In this document: in pieces, positions 1 through 9,995 of the stretch | Numbering within the stretch: position 1 is the stretch's first letter | How the letters are laid out: each line of letters begins with the position of its first letter | DNA from: Dromiciops gliroides | Taxonomy: Eukaryota > Chordata > Mammalia > Microbiotheria > Microbiotheriidae | Direction: 5' to 3' | DNA: 64,000 nt | NCBI RefSeq assembly: GCF_019393635.1 | Contig: NC_057863.1 | Location: forward strand, 3,584,334 to 3,648,333 | Notes under the pieces: generated by a model | The model's input: the letters and a program-made list of their open reading frames with translations, nothing else | What the model was told of the DNA's origin: nothing | Databases searched by the model: none | Translations under genes and position numbers: made by a program

Positions 1-469
1 TAAAGTAGGAAAAAATGGGAATGTAGAGACCTTTGCTTTGATCATGATCTTGGAAAGTTACTTCCTCTCCCTGTACCTCAGTTTGCACATTCCTAGAGAG
101 GTCCACGGCCGGTGACCTGACCTAGTTTCTCATCTTGTTATGAGGGAGGATCCTTAATGGGAGATGCAGTGGGCTCCTCAATTTGAGCTGGTGGGATAAG
201 GCCAGAGTCTGCCCCTGAAGGGCTGGGCATCTATTCTATTCTCTCCAATCATTGCATGTTTCTCTTGTAAACCTTGCTCATGTAGCTTCCATTCCCCCAT
301 TCAGTGTATTTTCTATCGAGCTGCCATAATTAAAGATGTGCCGATGCCTTTACTAAGACAGAAGAGCAAAGTAAATAAAGAGGAAACCCAAGCAAGTGCC
401 CAACCTTCCTGGCCTCGGGAGGGGTTGGGTTCTAGCACCTCTGAGGTGCCTCCCTACTCCGGAGCAATG
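1..469. other. No gene seen; unassigned sequence
   Basis: No reading frame here looks like a conserved protein and no repeat family was recognised. The base composition is ordinary for a mammalian intergenic or intronic region. Confidence 0.5.
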
Positions 470-592
470 ATCCTATGTGTGGCTGTGGGTAAGGTACTTC
501 CTCATTCTGGAACTCGGGTTCACCTTCTGTAAAATGGGGGAGTGGACTAGATGAATTCCAAGGTCTTTCCCAGCCCCAAATCTGGACTCCTT
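470..592 (+). repeat. MIR/Ther1-type SINE fragment
   Basis: The sequence carries the usual MIR-like 3' series: a loss-of-digits phrase TTCTGTAAAATGGGGGA followed by GACTAGATGAATTCCAAGGT. This order is typical of the CORE-SINE (MIR/Ther1) sense strand. The 5' tRNA-like part is not clear. Confidence 0.5.
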
Positions 593-1290
593 TGACTGCC
601 CACCAGTGGTCATGTAAGTAGGAAGTGTCAGAGGTCAGATCTGGGGCAAGAGCTTCCTGATTCCTCGCCCAGTACCAATGGCTGTACCAATGAAGAGCCA
701 GTAGAACAGGGTAGCTCTGGGTTCTGGTGCTGCCATTCCTGGCTTCCTGAATCACAGCCCTAAGCCCAGCTCTGCTCCAACCACCTCCCCCCCTTCTCCA
801 AGCCTGGCAGGAGCCAGTTCATCATTTTTAAAGATCAGAAAGGTCTGGAAGTCACCATGAGCTGTGCTAAACCAAGGAAAACACGAAGAAGAACAATTAA
901 AGTGGGAGCATAATGGGAAGTCAGTCTTCAATGGTTTGCAGCTGTGGTGAGTCCCCTTCCCTCCACCCAGCTCCCTCCCCCGTCAGCCTCTGCCCCTTGC
1001 CTGGGCTGCCTCTGCTTGTCTGTGTTTCTCATCCTGACCCATCAGGTCCCCATGTGCACTGCAGGCGTGAAAAAAGAGAAGTGCCTAATCCTTCATCCCC
1101 CTCTGAATCTCCAGCAGCTTTGATCCCCTTGATGTGATGGCCCTGAGATCTCTTGGAAAACATATCAGTTCTCCAGGGCCTCCCCCACCCCCTCTACCCA
1201 GTTCCCTGCCTCCCAACGACATCCACCTCCGCACAGGGACCTTCGAAAGGAGGACAATTCATCTCCAGAGCCATGGATCAAAGCTGGCGG
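593..1290. other. No gene seen; unassigned sequence
   Basis: Unique-looking sequence without a recognisable protein, RNA gene or repeat. The open frames across 913-1137 and 1134-1568 are low-complexity, proline- and glycine-rich translations and are not supported as genes. Confidence 0.4.
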
Positions 1291-1342
1291 GAAGAGGGGA
1301 AGGGGGAAGGGGGAAGGGGGAAGGGGGAAGGGGGAAGGGGAG
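1291..1342 (+). repeat. (GGGGGAA)n G-rich tandem repeat
   Basis: Six runs of four or five G are separated by AA over about 50 bp. The spacing of at least four G-runs with 2-nt loops meets the usual pattern for an intramolecular G-quadruplex on the plus strand. Two overlapping plus-strand frames and one minus-strand frame are open through it only because the repeat lacks stops. Confidence 0.85.
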
Positions 1343-1879
1343 GCGTTTCCTCTCTTTTAAACCTTCACCTCCCAGTCCTTCCTTTCTTGGATTCATTTGC
1401 TGCCAATGGCTCCAGTCTGAAATCCCAAGGAGTGGCCCATTAATATCAGACCTGGACAACAAGAACACCATTGTGGGGAGCCTTCTGGAACACCTACGGT
1501 TTTTTTGTTTTGTTTTCTTTGAAACTAAGAAACCTCGGGGTGGGGGGCTAACTTTGGAAGAGCCCTGAGGAGGGAGCCAGGACTCACGGGGAGGGGGTGC
1601 CCAGGGGCTGTTGGGGGCAACAAGATGAAACAAAGTGAACATGCCTCGTGACAAGGATGAAGGCTCAAGGGGAGCATGGCTGCAGAGCTGCTTATGGGTC
1701 ACTGGGATGATGCATGGGGGGTGGGGGGTGGGGAAGGTGTGTGGGCTGGAGCTCCTGCCCTGTGGAACACTGGCTGAAGTAAACTGGCCTGTTGAATCTG
1801 GAGATGCGAAAACTAAGGGCATAAACTGAATACAATCTCTCAGAAATCACGGGGGAATAGAAAGGAAGAGGGCTGTGTC

Positions 1880-2040
1880 TGGGGTGAGAGGGCTTGAGTT
1901 CAAATCCCGATTGCCATCCATGTGATTCTGGACAAGTTGCTTCCTTCCTTACCCTATCTCTGCCTCAATATTCTCATTTGTAAAAATGAAAGGGTCGGAC
2001 TAAAGTTCTTCCCTGATCTCCATGACCCCCACGCTCCTCA
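1880..2040 (+). repeat. MIR/Ther1 SINE
   Basis: Sense MIR order is visible: GAGTTCAAATCCCGATTGCC, then a GTGATTCTGGACAAGTTGCTT CORE-like block, then TCATTTGTAAAAATGAAAGG and a GGTCGGACTAAAGTTC tail. It is diverged and lacks clear flanking duplications. Confidence 0.65.
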
Positions 2041-2315
2041 GTCTTTGGAGCCTGTTGGGTAAATGAAGGCAAGAGCCATCTCCAGCCTTTACCCCTGTGC
2101 CTGGCCCACTGTAGCTACTTAATAAATTAATAAATTAGCACTTAATCAATGCTTTTGAGGGACTCGACTTAACAGTTAATTAAAAGTCTTTAAAGCACCA
2201 GAGTCAAGACCTCACCTACATTGGTTTTGTGACCCTAAGCAAATCTACTGACCCCTTGGTCCTTGTTTGCCCATCTGTACAATGTGGAGAGGAGCAACAG
2301 CATTGCCTACATATA

Positions 2316-2475
2316 TTTTTTTGTGAGGCAATTGGGGTTAAGTGACTTGCCTAGGGTCACATAGCTAGTAAGTGTTAAGTGCCCAGAGTCACATGGAGTT
2401 TCAGTAGTGGGATGTGAATCCAGGTCTTCCCTCCTCTCAGACCAGCCCTCTATTCTCTACACCCTGTTGCCTCAA
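2316..2475 (-). mobile_element. MAR1/WSINE-type tRNA-derived SINE, degraded
   Basis: The antisense copy begins with a T-run, then TGAGGCAATTGGGGTTAAGT and the complement of the CORE box (GACTTGCCTAGGGTCACATAGC). The tRNA-like head at the far end (near 2455-2475) is badly diverged. It belongs to the class whose 3' end reads CAATTGCCTCAC in sense. No clean target duplication was found. Confidence 0.8.
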
Positions 2476-2679
2476 CAAAGTATATGGTTAATAAATATTT
2501 GTTGATTTGACAACTTATTAGATGTGGAAGTGAGGAAGAGGGGAGAGTCACAGATGATTCTTAGGTTTTAAGGGTGGCTGGGAGAGTGGGCAATTATCTA
2601 CAGGAGCAGGGCAGCAAAGGGCAGGAAGAAGATGGTGGGTACAATTTTGGGCATATTGAGTCTGGGCATTCTAATGTGG

Positions 2680-2852
2680 CAGCAAGCTGCCCAGGTGTGA
2701 CTGTCCAGCACACAGTTGGAAATGCAGGACTGGGGCTCAGAACAGAGGTCAATATTCATGGATCTAAGTCAAGATTCTCCGGAGGTGTGCCCAAGGGCTC
2801 TGTCCATGGTCCTGTGATATTTAACATCATTAGTAATGACTGGGTTAACTAA
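2680..2852 (+). mobile_element. CR1/L3-type LINE fragment, reverse transcriptase region
   Basis: The plus-strand frame ends in GGVPKGSVHGPVIFN followed by SNDWVN. This is a diverged version of the CR1/L3 reverse-transcriptase block around GVPQGSVLGP-LF and the following ND. The fragment is interrupted by the GATA tract, and a likely continuation lies at 3412-3500. It is a dead relic. Confidence 0.5.
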
Positions 2853-2873
2853 CAATAATAACATATACAAATG

Positions 2874-2970
<97 letters not shown>

Positions 2971-2989
2971 GATAGATAGATGATGGATG

Positions 2990-3032
<43 letters not shown>

Positions 3033-3103
3033 GATAGATAGATGATGGATGGATATTTGATTGATAGATAGATAGATAGATGATAGATGATGGATGGATA
3101 GAT

Positions 3104-3154
<51 letters not shown>

Positions 3155-3178
3155 GGATGGATGATAGATATAGATAGG
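2874..3178. repeat. (GATA)n microsatellite with GATG interruptions
   Basis: About 300 bp of TAGA/GATA units, interrupted near 2972-2990, 3032-3065, 3081-3110 and 3152-3165 by GATG or GATTGATT variants. The interruptions recur as the block GATAGATAGATGATGGATGG, so a longer unit has been duplicated. The minus strand is open through it as an Ile-Tyr-Leu-Ser polymer and is not a gene. Confidence 0.97.
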
Positions 3179-3179
3179 T

Positions 3180-3411
3180 AGCATAGAGTCAGGCCCTGTG
3201 CTAAGCACTTTACAAATATTACCTCATTTGATCCTCATAATCATCCTGGAAGGTGAGTACTATTATTATCCCTACTTTACAATTAAAAACTGAAATAAAC
3301 AATGGTTAAGTGACTTGCCCAAGGTCATACAGCTAGTAAGTATATGAGGCTGGATTTGAACTCATTTCTTCCTGACTCTAGGCCCAGCATTCTATCCACT
3401 TCACCATCTAG
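3180..3411 (-). repeat. MIR SINE
   Basis: Antisense MIR with GCTAAGCACTTTACAAATAT, the CTCATTTGATCCTCATAA block, ACTATTATTATCCC and then GACTTGCCCAAGGTCATACA. It sits directly after the GATA tract and interrupts the CR1/L3 relic. Confidence 0.75.
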
Positions 3412-3510
3412 TGTGCTTATCAAACTTAGAGATGGCACAAGGTTGGGAAAGATTGCTAACATGTTAGACAATAAGGATGCAAATTGGTATTTTCCAGGCT
3501 AGAATGGCAG
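3412..3510 (+). mobile_element. CR1/L3-type LINE fragment, continuation
   Basis: The text ATGGCACAAGGTTGGGAAAG then ATTGCTAACATGTTAGACAA resembles the CR1/L3 stretch that follows the FADDTKL catalytic motif (DTKLG-IAN---D). It is the probable downstream part of the fragment at 2680-2852, split by the GATA tract and a MIR. Confidence 0.45.
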
Positions 3511-3539
3511 GTCCAACACCTTACTATGAAATTCAGTAT

Positions 3540-3810
3540 CTGATGTGAGCAGAAGCGGGACAATTGATGCTCTCATTACAACATGGAGGACCTTTGAGAG
3601 ACTTAAGAACTCAGATGAGCACCACAATTAGCTTGGATCCAGAGGCCCAAGGCATCACCTTCTGCCTGAGAGGCAACAGATGAAATATGCAGAATGAGAC
3701 CTATTTTGGACATGGCCAAGGTGAGAATTGTTTTTGCTTGACTATGCACATGTATCACAAAGGTTTTCTTTTTCCTCTTTTCCTTTGTGAAGAGGCTGGA
3801 AAGAAAACAA
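3540..3810 (+). repeat. Possible marsupial LINE 3'-UTR-like fragment
   Basis: A stretch with GACCTATTTTGGACATGGCC, TTTTTGCTTGACTATGCACA and ATCACAAAGGTTTTCTTTTT recalls the 3' tails of marsupial LINE-dependent repeats. I could not assign a family. Confidence 0.3.
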
Positions 3811-4489
3811 ATGCTTGTAAATTGAAAAAGCTTTAATATTAAAATAAAAGTGCATTTTGGAGGGCTTTTTTCCCCTTCCAGTTACAGGTCTGATTACAAA
3901 GCTGACATCCCTTCTAGCTTTGAGATTATATGATTCTGTCACCCAGGTTCAAATTATTTTTCTTCCTATTTTTGTCCTGGACATTTTTATTTATTATAAA
4001 TTTTATTTGTCATACATTCGTATGGGTCTCTGGGTGGAGGGGATGCTGGGGGAAATTACAAGGAAATGAAAATGAAAATGTAGGAGGGAAAAAACCAACA
4101 ACAAAGTAATCTCGGTCATGTGGAAACTGTCTGACGTCTCCGGGCTTTTGCCTCCTAATGGGTAAAGTAAGTCAGTTGGACAAGATGGCTTGTGATGTCC
4201 CCCCATCTCTAGACCTTGGTCTGAGCATCTGGGAAGATGATCTCTGAGACTACAGCTCTAAACCCTAGGATGGCACATGAGGGTGTGAGCCACGCCTGCC
4301 CCTTCTCTCTCCCCTTCCCCTTGCCCAGTTAGGAGGAAAAGAAGCCATGAAAACCAGCAAGAGAAAGGAAAGCTGGCCGAAAAATAGAAAAAATGCAAGG
4401 GTGCACCAATTGCTAAGAGACTCGGGTTGCTTTAGATCTCAAGATGTGGCTTTAACCTGAGGGAAGAGTCCTGGGATCACCTGGTGACC
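3811..4489. other. No gene seen
   Basis: A/T-rich in the first third, then unremarkable. No conserved protein or RNA was recognised. Confidence 0.4.
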
Positions 4490-4640
4490 TGGGTGAACTG
4501 TGGACCCTCAGCCATGGTGTGGCCAGAGCATCGAATTGACACACAGGCAGTGAGTGATAGCACTGGGATTAGAACCCCGGTCGCCTGATTCCAAAACGCT
4601 TTCCACTTTATTCTGCTGCATTTGCTGTCATCATCCCTAT
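4490..4640 (-). repeat. MIR SINE fragment
   Basis: Antisense MIR 5' half: CACACAGGCAGTGAGTGATA, CACTGGGATTAGAACCCCGG and ATTCCAAAACGCTTTCCACT are in the expected order. Confidence 0.5.
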
Positions 4641-4752
4641 CATTAATTCCTGTTATCTTGGCCAGCCACATGAGACACACCTAGAATACTGCTCAGAAGC
4701 TCTGTCTGGTGGCTTGGACCTAAGGCTGGTCCATGAGAGGCATTATCTTCTT

Positions 4753-4907
4753 CTTCTTCTTTTTTTTTTTGTAAGGCAATTGGGGTTAAGTGACTTGCCT
4801 AGGGTCACACAGCTAGTAAGTGTGTAAAGTGTCTGAGGCTGGATTTGAACTCAGGTCCTCCTAAATCCAGGGCCAGCGCTCTATCCACTGCACCACCCAG
4901 CTGCCCC
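4753..4907 (-). mobile_element. MAR1/WSINE-type SINE with target-site duplication
   Basis: Full-length antisense SINE from the T-run to the complement of GGGGCAGCTGGG. It is flanked by a perfect 16-bp duplication, GAGGCATTATCTTCTT, at 4737-4752 and 4908-4923. The duplication and A-tail show L1-type retrotransposition. The 3' end type is CAATTGCCT. Confidence 0.95.
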
Positions 4908-4923
4908 GAGGCATTATCTTCTT

Positions 4924-5166
4924 ACAGAAAGGAGTCCAAAGTCCCAAGTCTGGCATCCCTGTTGAATTTGTCAGGCTATGTCAAGGGAGGAGGATGCTGG
5001 GCATCCCCTGGGAAATGGGTACCTTCTCCTCTGCAGACTTTCCTTAGTGCTTCTCTGTAGTGGGTAGACGCTACCTCAGTGGGCTTCTGACCTCGTACCT
5101 GCATATGAAGAAGAGACAGGTGGGAGACAAAGGCTAGCCAGAGAAAAGCCAAGGGCTGAAGCTGAG

Positions 5167-5168
<2 letters not shown>
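4924..5168. other. No gene seen
   Basis: Short unassigned spacer between a SINE and a CA repeat. Confidence 0.4.

Positions 5169-5224
<56 letters not shown>
5169..5224. repeat. (CA)28 microsatellite
   Basis: An uninterrupted run of CA dinucleotides, about 28 units. Such tracts are common and usually length-polymorphic in mammals. Confidence 0.98.
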
Positions 5225-5227
<3 letters not shown>

Positions 5228-5439
5228 TCAGATCCTGAAGGTGGATGAGGAAATTCTTGACTTGAACTTTTCACCTTGAAGGCACCCCTACATTTCTCCC
5301 CGTGCAAACTACAAGAAATACCAGGAAACCTGAAGGCCCTGGGCTGACAGTGCTCTCCTTCCGGGGCTGACAGAAGCTCAGAAGAAATTGTGCACGATAA
5401 TGTGAGTCCTCACTCTAGGATTTAGCAGCAACAACAAAT

Positions 5440-5507
5440 AATAACATACACCTGGCATTTCTAGAGTACTTTAAGGTTTGAAAAAGTACTTTACAAATAT
5501 TATCTCC
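5440..5507 (-). repeat. MIR SINE, first part
   Basis: Antisense MIR 3' end with GGCATTTCTAGAGTACTTTA and TTTACAAATATTATCTCC. It is split by the younger SINE at 5508-5668 and resumes at 5684. Confidence 0.7.
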
Positions 5508-5668
5508 AGGGGCAGCTAAGTGGTGCAGTGGATAGAGCACCAGCCCTGGAGTCAGGAGGACCTGAGTTCAAATCTGACCTTAGAGACTTAACATTTACTA
5601 GCTGTGTGGACCCTGGACAAGTCACTTAACCTCAATTGCCTCACCCCCCAAAAAAATTAAATTAAAAA
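5508..5668 (+). mobile_element. MAR1/WSINE-type SINE with target-site duplication
   Basis: Sense copy from GGGGCAGCTAAGTGGTGCAG to an A-rich tail. It is flanked by a perfect 15-bp duplication, ACAAATATTATCTCC, at 5493-5507 and 5669-5683. It inserted into an older MIR, so it dates the SINE as younger than that MIR. Confidence 0.96.
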
Positions 5669-5683
5669 ACAAATATTATCTCC

Positions 5684-5935
5684 TTTGAACCTCACAACTC
5701 TGAGGACTGAATGGAGGAAACTGAGGAAGGCAGGGAAATAAACACCTACTATGTGCAGGTCACAAGTATCTCACGGTGGCTCTGAGATAGGCACTCTTAC
5801 TACTCCTATTTTCCATTTGAGGAAACTGAGGAAGGCAGAGGTGAAGAGATCTGTCGGCACAGCCAGGATGGATCTGAGGCAGGATTTGATTCTGGGCCCA
5901 GAGCTGTATTCACTATGATGTCAGTCTCCTGCTAT
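5684..5935 (-). repeat. MIR continuation and a second MIR
   Basis: After the nested SINE the older MIR resumes with TTTGAACCTCACAACTCTGA. A second antisense MIR starts near 5735 with ACACCTACTATGTGCAGGTC and continues through TTTGAGGAAACTGAGGAAGG to the GGATTTGATTCTGGGCCCAG block. Confidence 0.65.
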
Positions 5936-7220
5936 ACAGCAGTCTACCGGACGGTAAATGAAACCAGGAATCTCAGCGTCTCTGAGGCAGGAGGGAGCCA
6001 CTTGTGCCTGGAGAGGAGCAGGGGTCTAGCGTGACGTGGCATGAGGAGGGCCCACCCACTGGGAGCTCAGGGGCTCGATGTCCTGACCGTCCGTTGCTCC
6101 CCGGTTGTTCCCAGTTCTGTCCTGTGGGGTCCAGCAGTCCCTTGAAGGCGACTGTCCTTTCCTCCTGAGCCTTCTCCTCTTCGAGCCAGATCTCCCCTCT
6201 CTGTGTGCCCTAGAGATGGTCAGCACCCCAACTCTGGAGGTTGGGCAACATTAGCAAACGAGGCAGGGGCTGGCCCTGCCCCTCACTGCAGCCCTCCCAG
6301 GAGGCACTCTCCCCCTGGGCCAATGGGGGAAAGGGTCGCTATCCTGTTATGAGCTGTAATGCAAACCAGACCTTTGCTGGACAGCCCCAGATGCCAATAA
6401 CCTCCCTCTCTGGGGAGCAGTCTCTTTGACAGGCCCCAGTGATTAATGAGCCTTTAATCTGGCAGCAGAATCCCTGACACAACAGGCCTGAGGAATGGAG
6501 GCAGAACCAACCTAATTACCCCAGCAGCCCCCTCACAAGGTGTGGGCTGCCTTGAGGCCTCCCGGGCCCTGCCAGCCCCCTTTCTACTGGAGCCGCCACT
6601 GGCTGGAAGCTCTAAGTCAAAGGATGAAGTGCCCCGATGGTGGGGAGCTGTGTGCCAAGGAGAGGGGTTGTTGGCTGCACACGCAGGATCCCGTGCTGAT
6701 CTTCTCTAAATGCCACTGGGCCCACAGTGGTACAGGGATACCCAGCCCACAAGGTGCGGGGGAGTGAGGGCCATTTGAAGTCAGGGTGGCGCCTTACTGA
6801 GGGCAGAGGGAACCTGCTTGGGTAGTGGAAGAGCTTTTCTGCGATTTATGCTAATCAGGCCTGCAGAGGATTCTGTGAGGGGCGGGCCCCAATGGGCCCC
6901 TATGGTGGGCCCCGGCCCATTTAAAGGTCCCACTCTGCACATTAGCAGCTCCTTTCTTTGGGGCAGGTCCTTGGAAGTTGAAAGGGGACAATGAGGGAAG
7001 GGTGAAAACACCACAAAGGAAGCCTTTTGTTTGGGGCTCCTTTGAACCCTCTCAAAAGCTCCGTTCGAAGGGGTGTGTTTGGTCTGCTTTTCAACAGGAG
7101 GGAACCCAGAATTCCCTGTCATTTAACCACATAGAAATCTGACCTTAATTGACTCCGATTCTCAGCCAGTTTTGTCACTCTGTCTGGCCCAGAGCGAATG
7201 CCCTACTCTGCTTTGGTGTC
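5936..7220. other. Unique sequence, no gene seen
   Basis: About 1.3 kb without a recognisable repeat or protein. The part 6340-7130 has homeodomain-like AT cores (GATTAATGAGCC, CTAATTACC, ATGCTAATCAGG) set in G/C-rich sequence, a texture often seen in conserved non-coding elements. This is only an impression. Confidence 0.35.
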
Positions 7221-7380
7221 ACATGCATGTGATGTGTGTGCACACACACACATAGGTGGCACTTGGATAACATGCATGTGATGTGTGTGCATGCATGCAT
7301 ACACATCTGGCACTTGGATACTGTGTGCCTATCTGTATCTATGCATTCATCCACGCATGTGCACACACACACACACACAG
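7221..7380. repeat. TG/CA-rich imperfect repeat
   Basis: The phrase CATGCATGTGATGTGTGTGC occurs twice about 50 bp apart (near 7212 and 7271), each followed by ACATxxxTGGCACTTGGATA, so a roughly 50-60 bp unit is duplicated. The stretch ends in (CA)n at about 7363-7379. Confidence 0.75.
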
Positions 7381-8289
7381 TCGGTGAGTGGATGGCTTTC
7401 CTGACAAATCTAGTTTAGGAAACTGTGGCATACGTGGTTTTCTCTGCTTAACTTCTCATCCTGAGACATGACTAGATTTCTCTCCACTTCTGCTCCAGCC
7501 TCCGAGGGAGTTGTTCCCCACAAAAATGTCCTCGTGCCTTCTCTGCTCCAGGAGGGTGATCGGGGAAAGGTGCCCCTGGGATGGGCTGGCTAGAGAGCTC
7601 CTCTGAGGCTCGTTCCCAAGGGCCGAGGGCCGAGGGCCATCTTGGACCCATCCTCAGGTCTCCAGGGTTTTCAAGGGTCACAGCAGGAATGGCTGGAGTT
7701 TGGGATGTTCCCTGGGGATGGTTCTGGATGAGAAGACTCAGCACTTAATCTATTTTTAAGAAATTGTTCCACAACAAAAGGATCATAAACGCTCTGACTA
7801 ACTTAAGAGAGGATGTGGCTGATATCTTACCCCTAGGAGCAGGGGATGCCAGTTTTAGAGAGGCTGGTTCCAACGAGGCATTAGGAAGCCTCTGATGTTT
7901 GGTGCCCAGCAGGGGAAGGGGTTGCTGGGAACAGAGGGGAGGCCAGGTGGGCTTGGAGGACCATTGTTAGGGAAGGCAGAAGGGAGCCTTGTGTTTGGGT
8001 GTGGCCATGGGGCCCATCCCTGAGCCATTCTGGAAGCCCTAGTCCATCCCTAACTTCACTCCTTCCAGTGTCTTGTTCTGGAAGATATAGTGGGAGCTGC
8101 AGTCAGCCTTCTCAGGGGTCTCCATGCTGTGGAATTCCTCCAGATATTTTGGAGAAAACATCTTCTGGATATATCTTGCAGCTTGTTTGGCCAGCCCAGG
8201 TGTTCAGTATCATGATTCTTTGGCTGGGCTAGAGATGACCCAGAGGATTCTGGGACTCTGGGCCCACCTGTTTTGCAGAGAATCGATTT
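7381..8289. other. No gene seen
   Basis: Unassigned sequence. The open frames here are short and show no recognised domain. Confidence 0.4.
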
Positions 8290-8460
8290 AGAGCTTGAAG
8301 GGACTTTGGAGGTCAATAAGTTTGATCCCCTTATTTACAAATGAGCCAGCTGAGACCAGAGATGGGGAGAGACTCACCTGGGGTCACACAGGCAGTAAGT
8401 TTTTAAGACAAAATTGGAATCTGGCTCTTTATAGTTTTCAACATCCTTTGCCACTTTATC
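8290..8460 (-). repeat. MIR/Ther1 SINE
   Basis: Antisense order: GAAGGGACTTTGGAGGTC, CCCCTTATTTACAAATGAG, GGGGTCACACAGGCAGTAAG and AAATTGGAATCTGGC. Confidence 0.6.
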
Positions 8461-8982
8461 GGATGCTTTTTAAGCATGGGTTAGAGATTCCATGTTTGGC
8501 ATCTGTTTTGCAGATGGGAACAACCTGACCTGGAAAGGTTAAAGGATTCTTTCTGGTGGTTGGAGAAAGAGGGGCTGCACGTGACATAAAGTCCTCCGAT
8601 ATGGTGGATGTTATGTGGCCTGTCCAGGCTTTTCCAAATAGGGCTCCTCCCAGACAGACCAGCTGAGTGAGCACCATCCTCCATCACAGAGAGATTCACT
8701 TCTCTGAAGAATGGCAACATGTGAAAAGGAAATCAGATGCCAAGACTTCCCTTTCTTCCCCCCCACCCCAAGGGTCATTTAGTTGTGGCTCAACACTGAG
8801 ATGATAAGTAATGAATTGCAGGTGGAAAGAGTCTCCCAGAGACCCCAGTCTGGAGGAGGGGCTGGAAACAGGTATGGGCCCATTTTCAGTATCAACTACT
8901 GAATTCTACCCAATCACAACCCCCCCTGACCTTGGCAGTCTTTTCCCAGCTCTTCCCTCCCCACCAGATGTGGCAATTGATT

Positions 8983-9134
8983 GGTTTTTGTTGTTGTTTT
9001 GCAGGGCAATGAGGGTTAAGTGACTTGCCCAGGGGCACACAGCTAGTAAGTGTAGTGTCTGAGGCCAGATTTGAACTCAAGTCCTCTTGAATCCAGGGCT
9101 GGTGTTCTATCCACTGCACCACCTTGCTGCCTGG
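8983..9134 (-). mobile_element. MAR1/WSINE-type SINE
   Basis: Antisense copy with GCAGGGCAATGAGGGTTAAG, the CORE complement, and CTATCCACTGCACCACC at the head. Its 3' type is CATTGCCCTGC in sense, the second of two end types seen in this window. Target duplications are not clear. Confidence 0.9.
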
Positions 9135-9389
9135 AGGTGACTGATTCTTTCTGGAAGAGCTTCCTCCCTGGGAGCCTCCCGGGGCTCTTTCTGTTGCCAG
9201 CCTTTCCCCATTATAGCCAGAGCAGCCTCACCAATAAACTGGCTGGCTGGCTGGCTGGCAGGGAACACTACAGAGGAGTGTTGAGCCAACTCTTCTCTTT
9301 TTCTCCTAGAAGGCCCTGTGGGAACTTTGCGGGGAAAGGCAGAGTTTCTTTGCTGGGCACTCGAGGCTTCCTTTAGTCATCATGCTTTG
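9135..9389. other. Spacer with short (GGCT)n repeat
   Basis: Contains about five CTGG units at 9237-9258. No gene seen. Confidence 0.6.
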
Positions 9390-9553
9390 GGTTTTTGTTT
9401 TTGTTTTGTTTTTTTTCCAGGGCAATGGGGATTAAGTGACTTGCCCAGAGTCACACAGCCAGTAAGTGTCAAGTGTCTGAGGCCGGATTTGAACTCAGAT
9501 CCTCCTGAATCCAGGGCCAGTGCTTTATCCACTGCAACACCTAGCCGCCCCCA
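9390..9553 (-). mobile_element. MAR1/WSINE-type SINE with target-site duplication
   Basis: Antisense copy with a T-rich tail and the CCAGGGCAATGGGGATTAAG end. It is flanked by a perfect 15-bp duplication, AGTCATCATGCTTTG, at 9375-9389 and 9554-9568. Confidence 0.96.
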
Positions 9554-9769
9554 AGTCATCATGCTTTGTGACATGAAGGTATCGTGATACAGTGGATTTC
9601 TGCTGGATTTGCAGGTGGGAGATGCTGGGTTCAAACCTTAGTTCAGCTCAAAGTTCACCTTTCCTGATTCTACCTCCAATGGCTGCTGCTGGACCTCCCC
9701 CCACCCCCCCCCCCCCCACAAAGCACCATGTATCTGGTCTGTCTGGCCCTACCTGTGCTTTCCTCTGTC

Positions 9770-9865
9770 TGGTTTGTGAGCCAGAGGACACGGGCTATGT
9801 TGCCCTCTCCTGACACAGTGCCTGACACATGGAAAGTACTCCATCGATATTTGGCGATTGGCGGC
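9770..9865 (+). repeat. L2 LINE 3' end
   Basis: Sense L2 tail: CAGTGCCTGACACATGGAAAG and TACTCCATCGATATTTGG, equivalent to the common CAGTGCCTGGCACATAGTAGG and CTCAATAAATGTTTG ending. Confidence 0.6.
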
Positions 9866-9995
9866 TTGACTGATTGACACTTTGAGCTATGTGACTTGAG
9901 TCATTTCATCAATCTGATTCTCAGCTCCTTCACCTGTGGAAAGGGGACAAGAGTGACATCTACCTCACTGGGTTGTTAAGTATCAGATGAGACCG
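9866..9995 (+). repeat. MIR SINE
   Basis: Sense MIR: GAGCTATGTGACTTGAGTCA, then AGCTCCTTCACCTGTGGAAA and TACCTCACTGGGTTGTTAAG. Confidence 0.6.

Noticed and set aside
1134..1822. 144-codon plus and 187-codon minus frames
   Set aside because: They share the G-rich repeat and lack conserved features.
2849..3208. 119-codon minus-strand frame made of Ile-Tyr-Leu-Ser
   Set aside because: It is only the translation of the GATA microsatellite.
5508..5600. tRNA-like box A/box B in the SINE heads
   Set aside because: These belong to the SINE promoter, do not fold as a full tRNA by eye, and recur in every copy.
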